From assembly GCA_023663025.1 (NCBI GenBank), contig JAMPIC010000038.1, positions 1 to 15,993 of the forward strand: a DNA stretch of 15,993 nt, read 5' to 3'. The notes below the pieces were generated by a model. That model had not been told where the DNA came from, did no database searches, and saw only the letters and a program-made list of their open reading frames with translations. This document shows positions 6,435 to 14,324 of the stretch, in pieces. Position numbers and translations under genes: made by a program. Source of the stretch: Prevotella sp. GTDB lineage: Bacteria > Bacillota > Clostridia > Oscillospirales > Ruminococcaceae. Positions within the stretch are counted from its first letter, which is position 1. Each line of letters begins with the position of its first letter.

Positions 6435-8051
6435 TCAGTCAAAATATTTTGCCTCACCGAAACGTACGGAAGAGGAAAAAGGACAGTACACAAGGTCGGC
6501 GGATTTTTCACCGCTGACAAGATACTCGTTTTCAAAGCACACGGGAATAAAGAGATAGTCTCCGATTATTTCGCTTTCGGCGGCTTTGATCCGCTCCACC
6601 CCGTCGGACAGGCTTACCGCCCTGTTCAGTTCGCTGATATCCGACGCAAGCTTTGCGTTTCCGGTAAAAAGGTCGTTCCCGCAGAATTTGCCGAGGAAAT
6701 ACTGCGGAGAGTTTTTGTCCGCTCTTATCTCGACCAAAGCGATGTCAAAATCGCCGCTTTCGAGCTTGCTGCCGTATTCTGTCTGCGAGACCGTTTCCAC
6801 GCCGCAGTCGAACAGAAGTCCGCTCCGCCACTTGTCGGTAATGTCATAGATCGCTTCTGCCGCCGAAAAATTTTCCGAAACGGTTATCTTCAGCCCATCA
6901 ACGGAATCTATTCCCGCCGAATTAAGAGCGTCCGCCCAAAGCTGAGCCGAATTGACGTCGTAAACCGACAGCAGCCTGTCGGGAGAAAGGTCTCTGTAGC
7001 TTTTTCCCTGAACCGTTATTCCGCCCGGAATTATCCCGTATGCCGCTGTGAACTGCTCCGAGATAAGGTGCGAATAGGAATCCCTGTTTACCGATTTTGC
7101 CAAAGCCTCCCTCAGGCGCTTGTTCCGCAGATATTCGTTTTTGGAATTGATAAGCAGTCCCGCAGTCTTAACGCTCCTGCCGACGCGGTTATTGTCCGCG
7201 AAAAGCTTTTCGTCGTATTTTTCCGCGATAAAGCAGTCCGTATCGCCTGCCGAAAAGCTGTCTCCGTCAGCCGAGCCGTCCCTCGTTATAAAAAAATTTA
7301 TGCTGTAGGGATAAACATAATCCGCTTCGGAGTATGCCGTGTTTCTTCTCATTATCAAATAGTTGTTGTCCCAGTACGGATCGTAGTTCCACTCTTTAAG
7401 GTAAAACGCCCCGTTTGAAGCGCAGGCGTCGGCAGCCATGCCGTATTTTCCCTTTGTCAGTTCAAAAAAAGTACGGCAGCAAGGCATAGCGGGAGTTTCC
7501 GCAAGCAGGGTCAGAAAATTATAGTAGGGATATTCAAGGGTGAACTCAACAGTGTGGTCGTCGACCGCTCTTACGCCCAGTTCGCTTGCGGGCAGAATTC
7601 CTTTCAGGACAGCGGAACCGTTTTTTATGCAGGTATAGTCCCCGCTGTGAGGAGAAGCCGTATCCGCGTCGAAAAGCCTGCGGAACGCAAACACAAAGTC
7701 GTCCGCTGTGACGGGTTCGGAAAAATCTTCCATAAGGCTTTCCCACATACGGTTCTGCTTGAGGTAAAACGTGTAGGTCATTCCGTCCTCGGACATGGAA
7801 AAGCACTCCGCCGCCGCGGGAACGACCGCTCCCGAAGCGTCGGTTTTCATAAGTCCCTCCATCATATTGGTTATTATCATGACGGATTCGTCGTCCGCAG
7901 CCATCTGCGGGTCGAGGTTCTGCGGATTGTTCTCTATATTCATCTTAAAAATATGACCCGAACCGTCGTCCTCCTTGCAGGACGGCAGCAAAGCCGTTAT
8001 AAAAATACACAAAAAAAGAAATGCCGTATTACGAATACAAATACTTTTCAA
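6435..8051 (-). CDS. Lipoprotein solute-binding protein, ABC family 5 (OppA-like)
   Basis: A 538-residue extracytoplasmic binding protein. A signal peptide (basic start, hydrophobic core about 8-21) ends in the lipobox LPSC, with Cys25 as the lipid-anchored residue. Mature text such as NIENNPQNLDPQMAADDES (about 37-55) and the MEGLMKTD segment is typical of the SBP_bac_5 family, which delivers peptides, nickel or oligosaccharides to ABC permeases. The ligand cannot be read from sequence. No permease or ATPase gene lies within this window, so it is an orphan here. The start is TTG at 8051, supported by AGGGAGA six bases upstream and by the position of the signal peptide. A good promoter lies just upstream, making this the first gene of a unit with ktrB, trmN6 and rsmI. 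Confidence 0.85.
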   Translation of the reverse strand: MKSICIRNTAFLFLCIFITALLPSCKEDDGSGHIFKMNIENNPQNLDPQMAADDESVMIITNMMEGLMKTDASGAVVPAAAECFSMSEDGMTYTFYLKQNRMWESLMEDFSEPVTADDFVFAFRRLFDADTASPHSGDYTCIKNGSAVLKGILPASELGVRAVDDHTVEFTLEYPYYNFLTLLAETPAMPCCRTFFELTKGKYGMAADACASNGAFYLKEWNYDPYWDNNYLIMRRNTAYSEADYVYPYSINFFITRDGSADGDSFSAGDTDCFIAEKYDEKLFADNNRVGRSVKTAGLLINSKNEYLRNKRLREALAKSVNRDSYSHLISEQFTAAYGIIPGGITVQGKSYRDLSPDRLLSVYDVNSAQLWADALNSAGIDSVDGLKITVSENFSAAEAIYDITDKWRSGLLFDCGVETVSQTEYGSKLESGDFDIALVEIRADKNSPQYFLGKFCGNDLFTGNAKLASDISELNRAVSLSDGVERIKAAESEIIGDYLFIPVCFENEYLVSGEKSADLVYCPFSSSVRFGEAKYFD

Positions 8052-8083
8052 AGCGATCTCCCTTTAAATTTTTTCATATTCTT

Positions 8084-8112
8084 AATATAGCATTTTTTTT
8101 TAATAATTTCAA
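8084..8112 (-). promoter_or_regulatory. Promoter of the binding protein-ktrB-trmN6-rsmI unit
   Basis: TTGAAA (8112-8107), a 17-base spacer containing an A-tract, and TATATT (8089-8084) form a strong sigma-A-type promoter. It starts right after the nrdG stop codon. The predicted start site lies about 25 bases before the TTG start codon, leaving a short leader with the ribosome binding site. Confidence 0.7.
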
Positions 8113-8115
8113 GAG

Positions 8116-8628
8116 CTAAAGCTCCGCTTCCGCAACTTTTTTTTCGGCGAGACTTTTTTTAACGTCTATAACTCGCTGATTGGAGCTTCCCTTGAATTTA
8201 AGCAAGATATTCCGCTTGCTCAGAACGAACGGACCGTCCACAAGATAGTCGGTCACGGAGAGCAGCTCCCTGTAGTAATTTTCGGGATCGGCGTTTTCCA
8301 GAAGATATTCGTACAAGTACCCCGTGTAGGTGACAATGTTCATGCCCGCCTTTTTCACTTCCAGCCCCAGCTCGTAAAGCTGCTTCGCCTGACAGAACGG
8401 CTCGCCGCCGCTGAACGTAACGCCGTCCAGCAGCGGATTGCTCTTGACCTTTTCAAGCAGGCTTTCGATGGTAACGTCCTCTCCCCCGTCAAAACCGTGG
8501 GTCTGAGGATTGTGACACCCCTCGCAATGGTGAGGACAGCCTTGCGTAAACACAGTCAGTCTTATGCCGGGACCGTCAACTATCGAATCGTTGATAATTC
8601 CCGAAATTCTCAATGTATCGGACAACAT
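8116..8628 (-). CDS. nrdG: Anaerobic ribonucleoside-triphosphate reductase activating protein
   Basis: A 170-residue radical SAM activase. It uses a [4Fe-4S] cluster and S-adenosylmethionine to place the glycyl radical on NrdD. The cluster motif is C31-x3-C35-x2-C38 in GCPHHCEGCHNP, followed by the SAM-contact motif TFSGGEPF (about 71-78). Length fits the family (150-200). I start it at the ATG at 8628, which has GAGGGTG six bases upstream. The in-frame GTG nine bases earlier lies inside that site. It is 11 bp after the nrdD stop, so the two are cotranscribed. Confidence 0.95.
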   Translation of the reverse strand: MLSDTLRISGIINDSIVDGPGIRLTVFTQGCPHHCEGCHNPQTHGFDGGEDVTIESLLEKVKSNPLLDGVTFSGGEPFCQAKQLYELGLEVKKAGMNIVTYTGYLYEYLLENADPENYYRELLSVTDYLVDGPFVLSKRNILLKFKGSSNQRVIDVKKSLAEKKVAEAEL

Positions 8629-8639
8629 ATGTTTCACCC

Positions 8640-10961
8640 TCAGACGTTGTGCTTAACGCGGTCGCGGACTTCGGCAAGCTTTGCGTCGTTGAACCTGTCG
8701 AGAGTGCCGACAAGATATCCCGTTATTCTTCTTATGCGCTCGAAGCCGAGACCGTCGTCCCCCTCATGCCGTCCGCACTTGGGACACTCCTCGCCGATTA
8801 TTCCCGTATAGCCGCATACGGGGTCTCTGTCAACGGGGTGGTTTATCGAGCCGTAGCCTATGCCCGACTCTTTCATGCAGCGGACGATCTTCTCAAACGC
8901 GGAAAGATTGTTCATCGGATCGCCGTCAAGCTCCACATAGCTGATGTGTCCGGCATTGGTAAGCTCGTGGTACGGCGCTTCTATCTTGATCTTGTCGAAC
9001 GCGCCTATGGGATAGTAAACGGGCACATGGAAAGAATTGGTGTAGTAGTCCCTGTCGGTAACTCCCTCGATCTCGCCGTAGAGCTTCTTGTCCATGCGGA
9101 TAAAACGTCCCGAAAGACCTTCCGCGGGAGTTGCAAGGAGCGTGTAGTTCATTCCCGAACGCTTTGTCTCCTCGTCCATGCGGGCGCGCATACGGGAAAC
9201 TATTTCATAGCCCAGCTTGCGGGCTTCCTCGTCCTCGCCGTGGTGCTTGCCGATGAGAGCCTTTAGGCATTCCGCAAGACCGATAAATCCCATGGAAAGC
9301 GTGCCATGCTTTAAAATCTCGCCGACCGTATCGTTTGGCTTGAGCTTGTCCGAATCGATCCATATTTTCTGACCCATAAGGAAAGGATAGTTTCTTACGC
9401 ACTTCTGAGCCTGAATTTTATATCGAGCCATAAGCTGTTCGCACACAAGATCCATGATCTCCTCAAGACTGTCAAAGAAAGCTCCCACGTTGTGCTTGGC
9501 GTTTATTGCCAGACGGGGCAGATTTACCGAGGTAAAGCTGAGGTTTCCCCTGCCCGTAACGATCTCGCGGGTGGGATCGTAAGCGTTTCCGATAACTCTT
9601 GTGCGGCAGCCCATGTAGGCAACCTCGGTGTTGTAGTCTCCCGGCTTGTAGTATTTAAGATTGTAGGGCGCGTCGATAAATGAGAAATTCGGGAAAAGTC
9701 TCTTTGCCGAAACGCGGCAGGCAAGCTTGAACATATCGTAATTGGGGTCTTCGGGATTGTAATTTATTCCCTCTTTTATTTTGAAAATATGTATGGGGAA
9801 AATAGGCGTTTCGCCGTTTCCCAGTCCCGCCTCGTGAGCGAGGAGCACGTTCTTGATGACCATTCTGCCCTCCGTGGAGGTGTCCAGACCGTAGTTGATG
9901 GAGCTGAACGGAACCTGTGCGCCCGCGCGGCTGTTCATGGTGTTAAGGTTGTGGATAAGAGCCTCCATAGCCTGATATGTGGCGCGGTCGGTCTCTTTCA
10001 GAGTGTTTTTCGCGGTAAAGTTCTGTATCCTTTTTGCGGTGTCGGCGTCAACATATCCGCAGAGCTTTTCAAATTCAAGCTCACGGTATCCGTTGTTGTT
10101 GTCGATAACGGGATAAATGTTCTTTTCCTCCCGTATCTCCTTATATATCCTGTCGCTGATTTCCTGACCGTCGTCCAGCTTGGCGATCATTTCGAGGCAG
10201 CGGGCGATGTTATAGACGTACTTTCTGCGGTAAGTCTTTTTAACGCCGTCAGCCATGGCGTACTCAAAATTGGGGACGCTCTGTCCGCCGTGCTGGTCGT
10301 TCTGGTCGGACTGAATGGCAATACACGCCAGAGCCGCGTAGCTTGAAATATCGTTCGGTTCGCGGAGAAAACCGTGTCCCGTGGAAAAACCGCCGGTAAA
10401 CAGCTTGATAAGGTCGATCTGACAGCAGGTCGTGGTAAGGGTAAGATAGTCCAGATCATGGATATGGATATCGCCCTGATTGTGCGCCTTTGCATGGCGG
10501 GGATCAAGAACGTACATTTCATAGAACTGCTTTGCGCCCTCGGAACCGTATTTGAGCATTGTACCCATAGCGGTGTCGGCGTTGATATTGGCGTTTTCGC
10601 GTTTGATATCGCTGTCCTTGGCAGGCTTGAAGGTAAGATCCTCATAAATCCTCATGAGATTGGTATTCATTTCACGGGCGCGCGTTCTCGATGAGCGGTA
10701 AAGTATGTAGGACTTTGCGGTTCTTGCGTGTCCCTCCTCCATGAGCACCTTTTCAACAAGGTCCTGAACCTGTTCAACGGTGGGGACATATTTTTTTCCG
10801 TACTTTACTTCAATCATATCGCAGACCTTGTCCGCAAGCTCCAGCGACGTGTTGTAGTCGCTTCCTCCCACCGACTGGGCAGCCTTGAAGATAGCCTGCG
10901 CGATCTTTTCCATGTTGAACGGCACAGTACGTCCGTCTCTTTTTCTGATTTGAGTTATCAT
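8640..10961 (-). CDS. nrdD: Anaerobic (class III) ribonucleoside-triphosphate reductase
   Basis: A 773-residue glycyl radical enzyme that reduces ribonucleoside triphosphates to deoxy forms for DNA synthesis without oxygen. Residues about 3-93 form an ATP-cone (IRKRDGRTVPFNMEKIAQAI) for allosteric control. The barrel contains the conserved text HIHDLDYL, LTTTCCQIDL and YMGCRTRV, whose cysteines include the likely thiyl site. The C-terminal glycyl loop is RRITGYLVG with Gly at about 748. Just before it lies a metal-binding region with DPVCGY and CPKC, so one position of the E. coli-type double CxxC is Asp. The ATG at 10961 has GGAGGT nine bases upstream; the open frame runs 53 codons further but crosses the promoter. 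NrdR-like boxes precede the gene and nrdG follows. Confidence 0.97.
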   Translation of the reverse strand: MITQIRKRDGRTVPFNMEKIAQAIFKAAQSVGGSDYNTSLELADKVCDMIEVKYGKKYVPTVEQVQDLVEKVLMEEGHARTAKSYILYRSSRTRAREMNTNLMRIYEDLTFKPAKDSDIKRENANINADTAMGTMLKYGSEGAKQFYEMYVLDPRHAKAHNQGDIHIHDLDYLTLTTTCCQIDLIKLFTGGFSTGHGFLREPNDISSYAALACIAIQSDQNDQHGGQSVPNFEYAMADGVKKTYRRKYVYNIARCLEMIAKLDDGQEISDRIYKEIREEKNIYPVIDNNNGYRELEFEKLCGYVDADTAKRIQNFTAKNTLKETDRATYQAMEALIHNLNTMNSRAGAQVPFSSINYGLDTSTEGRMVIKNVLLAHEAGLGNGETPIFPIHIFKIKEGINYNPEDPNYDMFKLACRVSAKRLFPNFSFIDAPYNLKYYKPGDYNTEVAYMGCRTRVIGNAYDPTREIVTGRGNLSFTSVNLPRLAINAKHNVGAFFDSLEEIMDLVCEQLMARYKIQAQKCVRNYPFLMGQKIWIDSDKLKPNDTVGEILKHGTLSMGFIGLAECLKALIGKHHGEDEEARKLGYEIVSRMRARMDEETKRSGMNYTLLATPAEGLSGRFIRMDKKLYGEIEGVTDRDYYTNSFHVPVYYPIGAFDKIKIEAPYHELTNAGHISYVELDGDPMNNLSAFEKIVRCMKESGIGYGSINHPVDRDPVCGYTGIIGEECPKCGRHEGDDGLGFERIRRITGYLVGTLDRFNDAKLAEVRDRVKHNV

Positions 10962-10989
10962 AGTTATTGTACCTCCATTTATACGCACG

Positions 10990-11037
10990 CCACAATATAT
11001 AGTGTTTTTAACGTTATTGAATACAAGTATATAGTAT
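10990..11037 (-). promoter_or_regulatory. Pair of NrdR-like boxes upstream of nrdD
   Basis: The gene-proximal box (10990-11005, CCACAATATATAGTGT on the plus strand) matches the published NrdR-box consensus ACACWATATATWGTGT at 15 of 16 positions by eye. A second, degenerate site (11022-11037, TACAAGTATATAGTAT) matches about 10 of 16. Their starts are 32 bp apart, about three helical turns, as expected for paired NrdR sites. NrdR is the ATP/dATP-sensing repressor of ribonucleotide reductase genes. Its gene is not in this window. Confidence 0.85.
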
Positions 11038-11054
11038 TTGGCTGCTTTTGTCAA
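11026..11054 (-). promoter_or_regulatory. Promoter of nrdD-nrdG
   Basis: A perfect -35 TTGACA (11054-11049), a 17-base spacer and TATACT (11031-11026) form a near-consensus promoter. The -10 lies inside the distal NrdR-like box, and the proximal box falls just past the predicted start site (about 11019), so repressor bound to both would block RNA polymerase. Confidence 0.85.
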
Positions 11055-11077
11055 TACAATTTTACAAACATTTCCGT

Positions 11078-11124
11078 AAAAAAAGAGGCTCTTATTTTGT
11101 GCATATTTAACCGTAAGCACAAAA
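11078..11124 (-). terminator. Possible terminator after the GH2 gene
   Basis: Four bases past the GH2 stop codon an inverted repeat TTTTGTGC/GCACAAAA (14-base loop, 11095-11124) is followed by a small AAGA-GCC-TCTT hairpin and a run of seven T residues on the transcribed strand. The first stem is AT-rich with a large loop, so termination efficiency is uncertain. Confidence 0.45.
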
Positions 11125-11127
11125 GCT

Positions 11128-13818
11128 TTACATCAGAATGACCGACGAGCATATCCCCGCACCGTCCTTATGGACGCTTTGGACAAGAACGGTTATCTCG
11201 GATTTGCCGGGTTTTACCGCAACGTCAGCAGGCGAAGCCCATTCGTTCAGGAATTCTCCCGCAAGTCCGCCGTTCACATACACGCGGCATTTTCCCCATA
11301 TGCTGCGGAAGTGAAGCGCGGGAGCTTTACAGTTGATCTCCTCGGGAATATCAACGTTCGTGCGGAACATGACAAATTTCCCCTCTTTGCCGTACAGTTC
11401 TGCTGCCGCGCCGTTTTCCGGAGTGAACGGCTGCCAGCTGTTCATGTCGCTGTCGGCGATAACGGCATTGGGATCGGGACATGAATCCGTTACGGGACTT
11501 ATCCTCCAGCCCGACAAGTATATTTCCTTTACAGATGGCAGAACTTCCTCCGCAGGTCTTGATTTTACCGGAACGGTAACTCTCGCCTGTTTCAGTCCCT
11601 CGGTTTTAGCCTTTACAAGAACGTTTTCCGCCTGTCCGTCCGCTGAAACAATTACCATAGCTTTTCCCGCGAACAGGCTTCGGGTCTTTCCGTCGAAGGC
11701 TTCGTGACAGTTTGGATCGCCGTTTCCCGTTCCGAGTATCTTTCCGCCGCTTACGGAAAACTTCATCTTGCCGGACGCGTTCGGAACTGGAGTTCCGTTC
11801 TCGTCAACAAGATACGCCATAACGGGAATTTCCTCCGTTCGTTCGTCAAAAGCTTCAAAGCATGGCGCAAGAACTATCCTTGCAGGCTGTAAAGCCGTTT
11901 TCTTTATATATTCGGCAGCTGCCGCACTGCCGTTATATCCCACAAGCTTCAGCTCCCCCGCTTCAAAGGGGACTTCCCATATGTGCTGTTCATACTTATT
12001 AATAGTATATCTGCCGCAGGACTTGCCGTTCAGGAACAGCTCAGCTTCCTCACAGTTTGTACAGCTCATTACCTTTACAGTCTCGCCGTCCGCGAAATTC
12101 CAATGGTCGGGAACTGCCGCCGCATACGGCTCGGCGCTGAATACGGCTTTGGACATATAGTACCCGCCCTTTTCAAAGCCGCAGGTATCCATAAGTCCGA
12201 AAAAGCTTGAAACGCTGGGATATATGTGAGGAGACGGTTCTCCCAGATAGTCGAAGCCCGTCCACATGAACGCGCCCATGATAAAGCTGCGGGAATTGAC
12301 CTCCCGCCATGTTTCGCGGACGGTATTTCCCCAATCGGCAGCGTCCTCGTCGTAGCAGGAAAAGGTATGCTTGCCGTAATCGGTAACCGTACAGCCTCTC
12401 GTTTGGAACGCGGAAGTTGCTTCCGAAGCGACGACGGGCATTGAGGGATACTTTCGGTGGATATCGTCATAGCTCCAAAGCTGGTAATTTACACCGACAA
12501 CGTCGAGAGCGTTTCCCGCGCCGCAGTCCTCAAGAATGCCGCCGTTCATCGCGCCCGTAACAAAGCGGGAGGGGTCGAGCCGCCTGATCTCGTCAAGCAT
12601 ATGCAGAGCCATATTCCTGCCCTGCTCTGTGCCTTGAAGCGGTTCTTCGTTGAATATGGAATAAAATACCACAGACGGGTGATTTCTGTCCCGCTTGACC
12701 ATAGTCCGAAGCTGTTCCAAGCAGTCCTCGGAAGTCTCAAAATTGCGGTTTTCGTCCATAAGGAGCATACCCATTTCGTCGCACGCCCTGACAAGTCCGT
12801 TGGGAGCCATTCCGTGTGCGCTTCTGTAGGCGTTGCAGCCCATTGATTTGAGACGGGCGACCTTGTACCTCCATATGCTGTCGGACACAGCCGTACCCAC
12901 TCCCGCAAAGTCCTGATGATTGCACGTTCCGTAAAGCTTCACAGCTTTACTGTTAAGGAAAAATCCTTTCTCAGCGTCAACCGCAATTGTACGGAAGCCT
13001 GCGGAAGATGTAAAGCTGTCTGACATTACACCGTCGATATAAAGCTCCGACGTGACCGTGTAAAGATACGGGTTGTCCAAGTCCCACAAAACGGGAGCTT
13101 CAATCACGGCGGAGGCTTCTTCAAATTCTGCGGCGATATTGTTCTCCCTATCGCGGATAATCTTTTTCACGGAAACAGCCTTGCCGTTAGTCCCCTTGCC
13201 CGTGATAGAGCCGCTTACGGTCACCCGCCACTTTGAACCGTCAAGCTTTTCACAGGAAACATACGGTTCTTCCGCAAAACGTATCTCCGGGACGATATTC
13301 AGCCACACGGGACGGTACAGTCCCGCACCCTCATACCACCAGCCCTCAAATTCCGTGCCGTTTATGTAAACCGCCAGAACATTGGGTTTTCCGCCGAATA
13401 TGATCCTGTCCGTAACGTCTGCGGTAAAACCCGTATAGCCGGAAAAATTACGCTTTGCGACAGAGCCGTTAAAGTATACCGTCGCTTCGGCGGCAGCTCC
13501 CTCAAATTCAATGATAAAACGCTTTCCGCGGTACTTTTCGTCAACGGCGAAGCATTTTCTGTACCAAGCATTGGACTTTGGCTTGTAACCCCAATCGGCG
13601 GCGCCGTCGGGATCGGTGTTCCCCTTTATCATGTAGTCGTGAGGAATGTCAACAACTTCCCAATCGCGGGCGTCGAACATACTGTTGGGAGGACCTTGCT
13701 TCGCCCCCGCTTTCGCCGCGCCGTAGATGTCCCCGTGCTGCACATATTGGGGAGCTGGCAGATCGCCTCTGTGAAACGACCAATCCTTATTCAGAGAAAG
13801 CCTTATTCTTGTTTCCAT
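11128..13818 (-). CDS. Glycoside hydrolase family 2 protein (beta-galactosidase-like)
   Basis: An 896-residue retaining glycosidase without signal peptide, so probably cytoplasmic. Domains in order: sugar-binding beta-sandwich (about 1-180), Ig-like domain (about 185-280), TIM barrel (about 285-560), DUF4982-like region (about 570-650), a GH2 C-terminal Ig-like domain (about 655-765) and a last beta-sandwich (about 775-896). Barrel landmarks are LYGTCNHQDFAGVG (295-308), YRSAHGMAPN (331-340) and DENRNF. The predicted acid/base is E391 in SIFNEEP and the nucleophile E466 in PVVASEATS. Substrate is likely a beta-galactoside, but GH2 also includes glucuronidases and mannosidases, and the sequence alone does not decide. 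The ATG follows AAAGGATT. The gene lies 34 bp after the exporter gene. No sugar transporter or regulator is adjacent. Confidence 0.9.
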   Translation of the reverse strand: METRIRLSLNKDWSFHRGDLPAPQYVQHGDIYGAAKAGAKQGPPNSMFDARDWEVVDIPHDYMIKGNTDPDGAADWGYKPKSNAWYRKCFAVDEKYRGKRFIIEFEGAAAEATVYFNGSVAKRNFSGYTGFTADVTDRIIFGGKPNVLAVYINGTEFEGWWYEGAGLYRPVWLNIVPEIRFAEEPYVSCEKLDGSKWRVTVSGSITGKGTNGKAVSVKKIIRDRENNIAAEFEEASAVIEAPVLWDLDNPYLYTVTSELYIDGVMSDSFTSSAGFRTIAVDAEKGFFLNSKAVKLYGTCNHQDFAGVGTAVSDSIWRYKVARLKSMGCNAYRSAHGMAPNGLVRACDEMGMLLMDENRNFETSEDCLEQLRTMVKRDRNHPSVVFYSIFNEEPLQGTEQGRNMALHMLDEIRRLDPSRFVTGAMNGGILEDCGAGNALDVVGVNYQLWSYDDIHRKYPSMPVVASEATSAFQTRGCTVTDYGKHTFSCYDEDAADWGNTVRETWREVNSRSFIMGAFMWTGFDYLGEPSPHIYPSVSSFFGLMDTCGFEKGGYYMSKAVFSAEPYAAAVPDHWNFADGETVKVMSCTNCEEAELFLNGKSCGRYTINKYEQHIWEVPFEAGELKLVGYNGSAAAAEYIKKTALQPARIVLAPCFEAFDERTEEIPVMAYLVDENGTPVPNASGKMKFSVSGGKILGTGNGDPNCHEAFDGKTRSLFAGKAMVIVSADGQAENVLVKAKTEGLKQARVTVPVKSRPAEEVLPSVKEIYLSGWRISPVTDSCPDPNAVIADSDMNSWQPFTPENGAAAELYGKEGKFVMFRTNVDIPEEINCKAPALHFRSIWGKCRVYVNGGLAGEFLNEWASPADVAVKPGKSEITVLVQSVHKDGAGICSSVILM

Positions 13819-13843
13819 AGGTAAAATCCTTTCGTTTGATAAA

Positions 13844-13872
13844 ATATTAAAATCAAATCGCTTTTTTCATAA
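13844..13872 (-). promoter_or_regulatory. Weak candidate promoter for the GH2 gene
   Basis: TTATGA (13872-13867), 17 bases, TAATAT (13849-13844) overlaps the 3' end of the exporter gene. The -35 is poor. A 6-bp inverted repeat TTTGAT/ATCAAA (13835-13857) overlaps the -10 and could be an operator or chance in AT-rich DNA. Read-through from the upstream genes is equally possible. Confidence 0.3.
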
Positions 13873-14260
13873 TGATACGCGCAAGACGCACTATCGCCGA
13901 CACCGCAAACACTCCCATAGCAATCGACCCGGCAATGCCGAACGCCGTGGCGAACTGCCGCGTGAACATTTCCACGTCGCCGCCTATCAGGGTTATCATG
14001 GTGTTGTAGAAATATCCTCCCGGAACAAGGGGAATAATTCCCACCACAAGATACATATTCACAGGCACATGAAGACGTCTCGCCATTACCTCGGAGTACG
14101 CCGACACAGCCGCCGCCGAGAAAAAATAACACAGCATCTCGCTTGTCCCGTTAAGCTCGTAGGCGAGAAAAATAAGCTGCGTGACCGTACCGCCGATACC
14201 CGCCGTTATCATGTGCCGAAGCTTTATATTGAACTGCACGCCGAACGCGACCGAAGCCAC
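13853..14260 (-). CDS. Threonine/serine exporter, ThrE_2-like small subunit (YjjB type)
   Basis: A membrane protein with about four or five hydrophobic segments that matches the ThrE_2 (DUF3815) half of split ThrE exporters, including the typical VVGIIPLVPGGYFYNTM text. It pairs with the larger ThrE half just upstream. The first canonical in-frame start is the GTG at 14260 used here (135 residues), but that cuts into the first membrane helix (LVASVAFGVQFN) and has no ribosome binding site. The frame is open 17 codons further, to ACG at 14311, six bases after a perfect AGGAGGG. That start would give 152 residues, near the 157 of E. coli YjjB. The true 5' end is therefore uncertain: ACG initiation, a mutated ATG or a sequence error are all possible. 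Substrate (threonine/serine or an organic acid such as succinate) is family inference. Confidence 0.8.
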   Translation of the reverse strand: MASVAFGVQFNIKLRHMITAGIGGTVTQLIFLAYELNGTSEMLCYFFSAAAVSAYSEVMARRLHVPVNMYLVVGIIPLVPGGYFYNTMITLIGGDVEMFTRQFATAFGIAGSIAMGVFAVSAIVRLARIIMKKAI

Positions 14261-14308
14261 AAGACTGTACAGACACGGCAGTATTATCTGCTCAAAAACC
14301 GACTGTTC

Positions 14309-14324
14309 CGTAAAAGTCCCTCCT
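14309..14324 (-). promoter_or_regulatory. Strong Shine-Dalgarno followed by ACG instead of ATG
   Basis: AGGAGGG (14324-14318) overlaps the TAG stop of the upstream exporter gene. Six bases later, where a start codon is expected, the sequence reads ACG (14311-14309), in frame with the ThrE_2-like gene. No ATG, GTG or TTG occurs in that frame until 14260. Confidence 0.75.

Noticed and set aside
6396..7418. 340-codon open frame on the plus strand opposite the binding protein gene
   Set aside because: It is the antisense of a well-supported lipoprotein gene, lacks any recognisable motif and is rich in basic residues as expected for a shadow frame.
10962..11120. 53-codon N-terminal extension of nrdD
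   Set aside because: It would translate through the promoter and NrdR boxes, and the ATP-cone begins at the ATG at 10961 behind GGAGGT.
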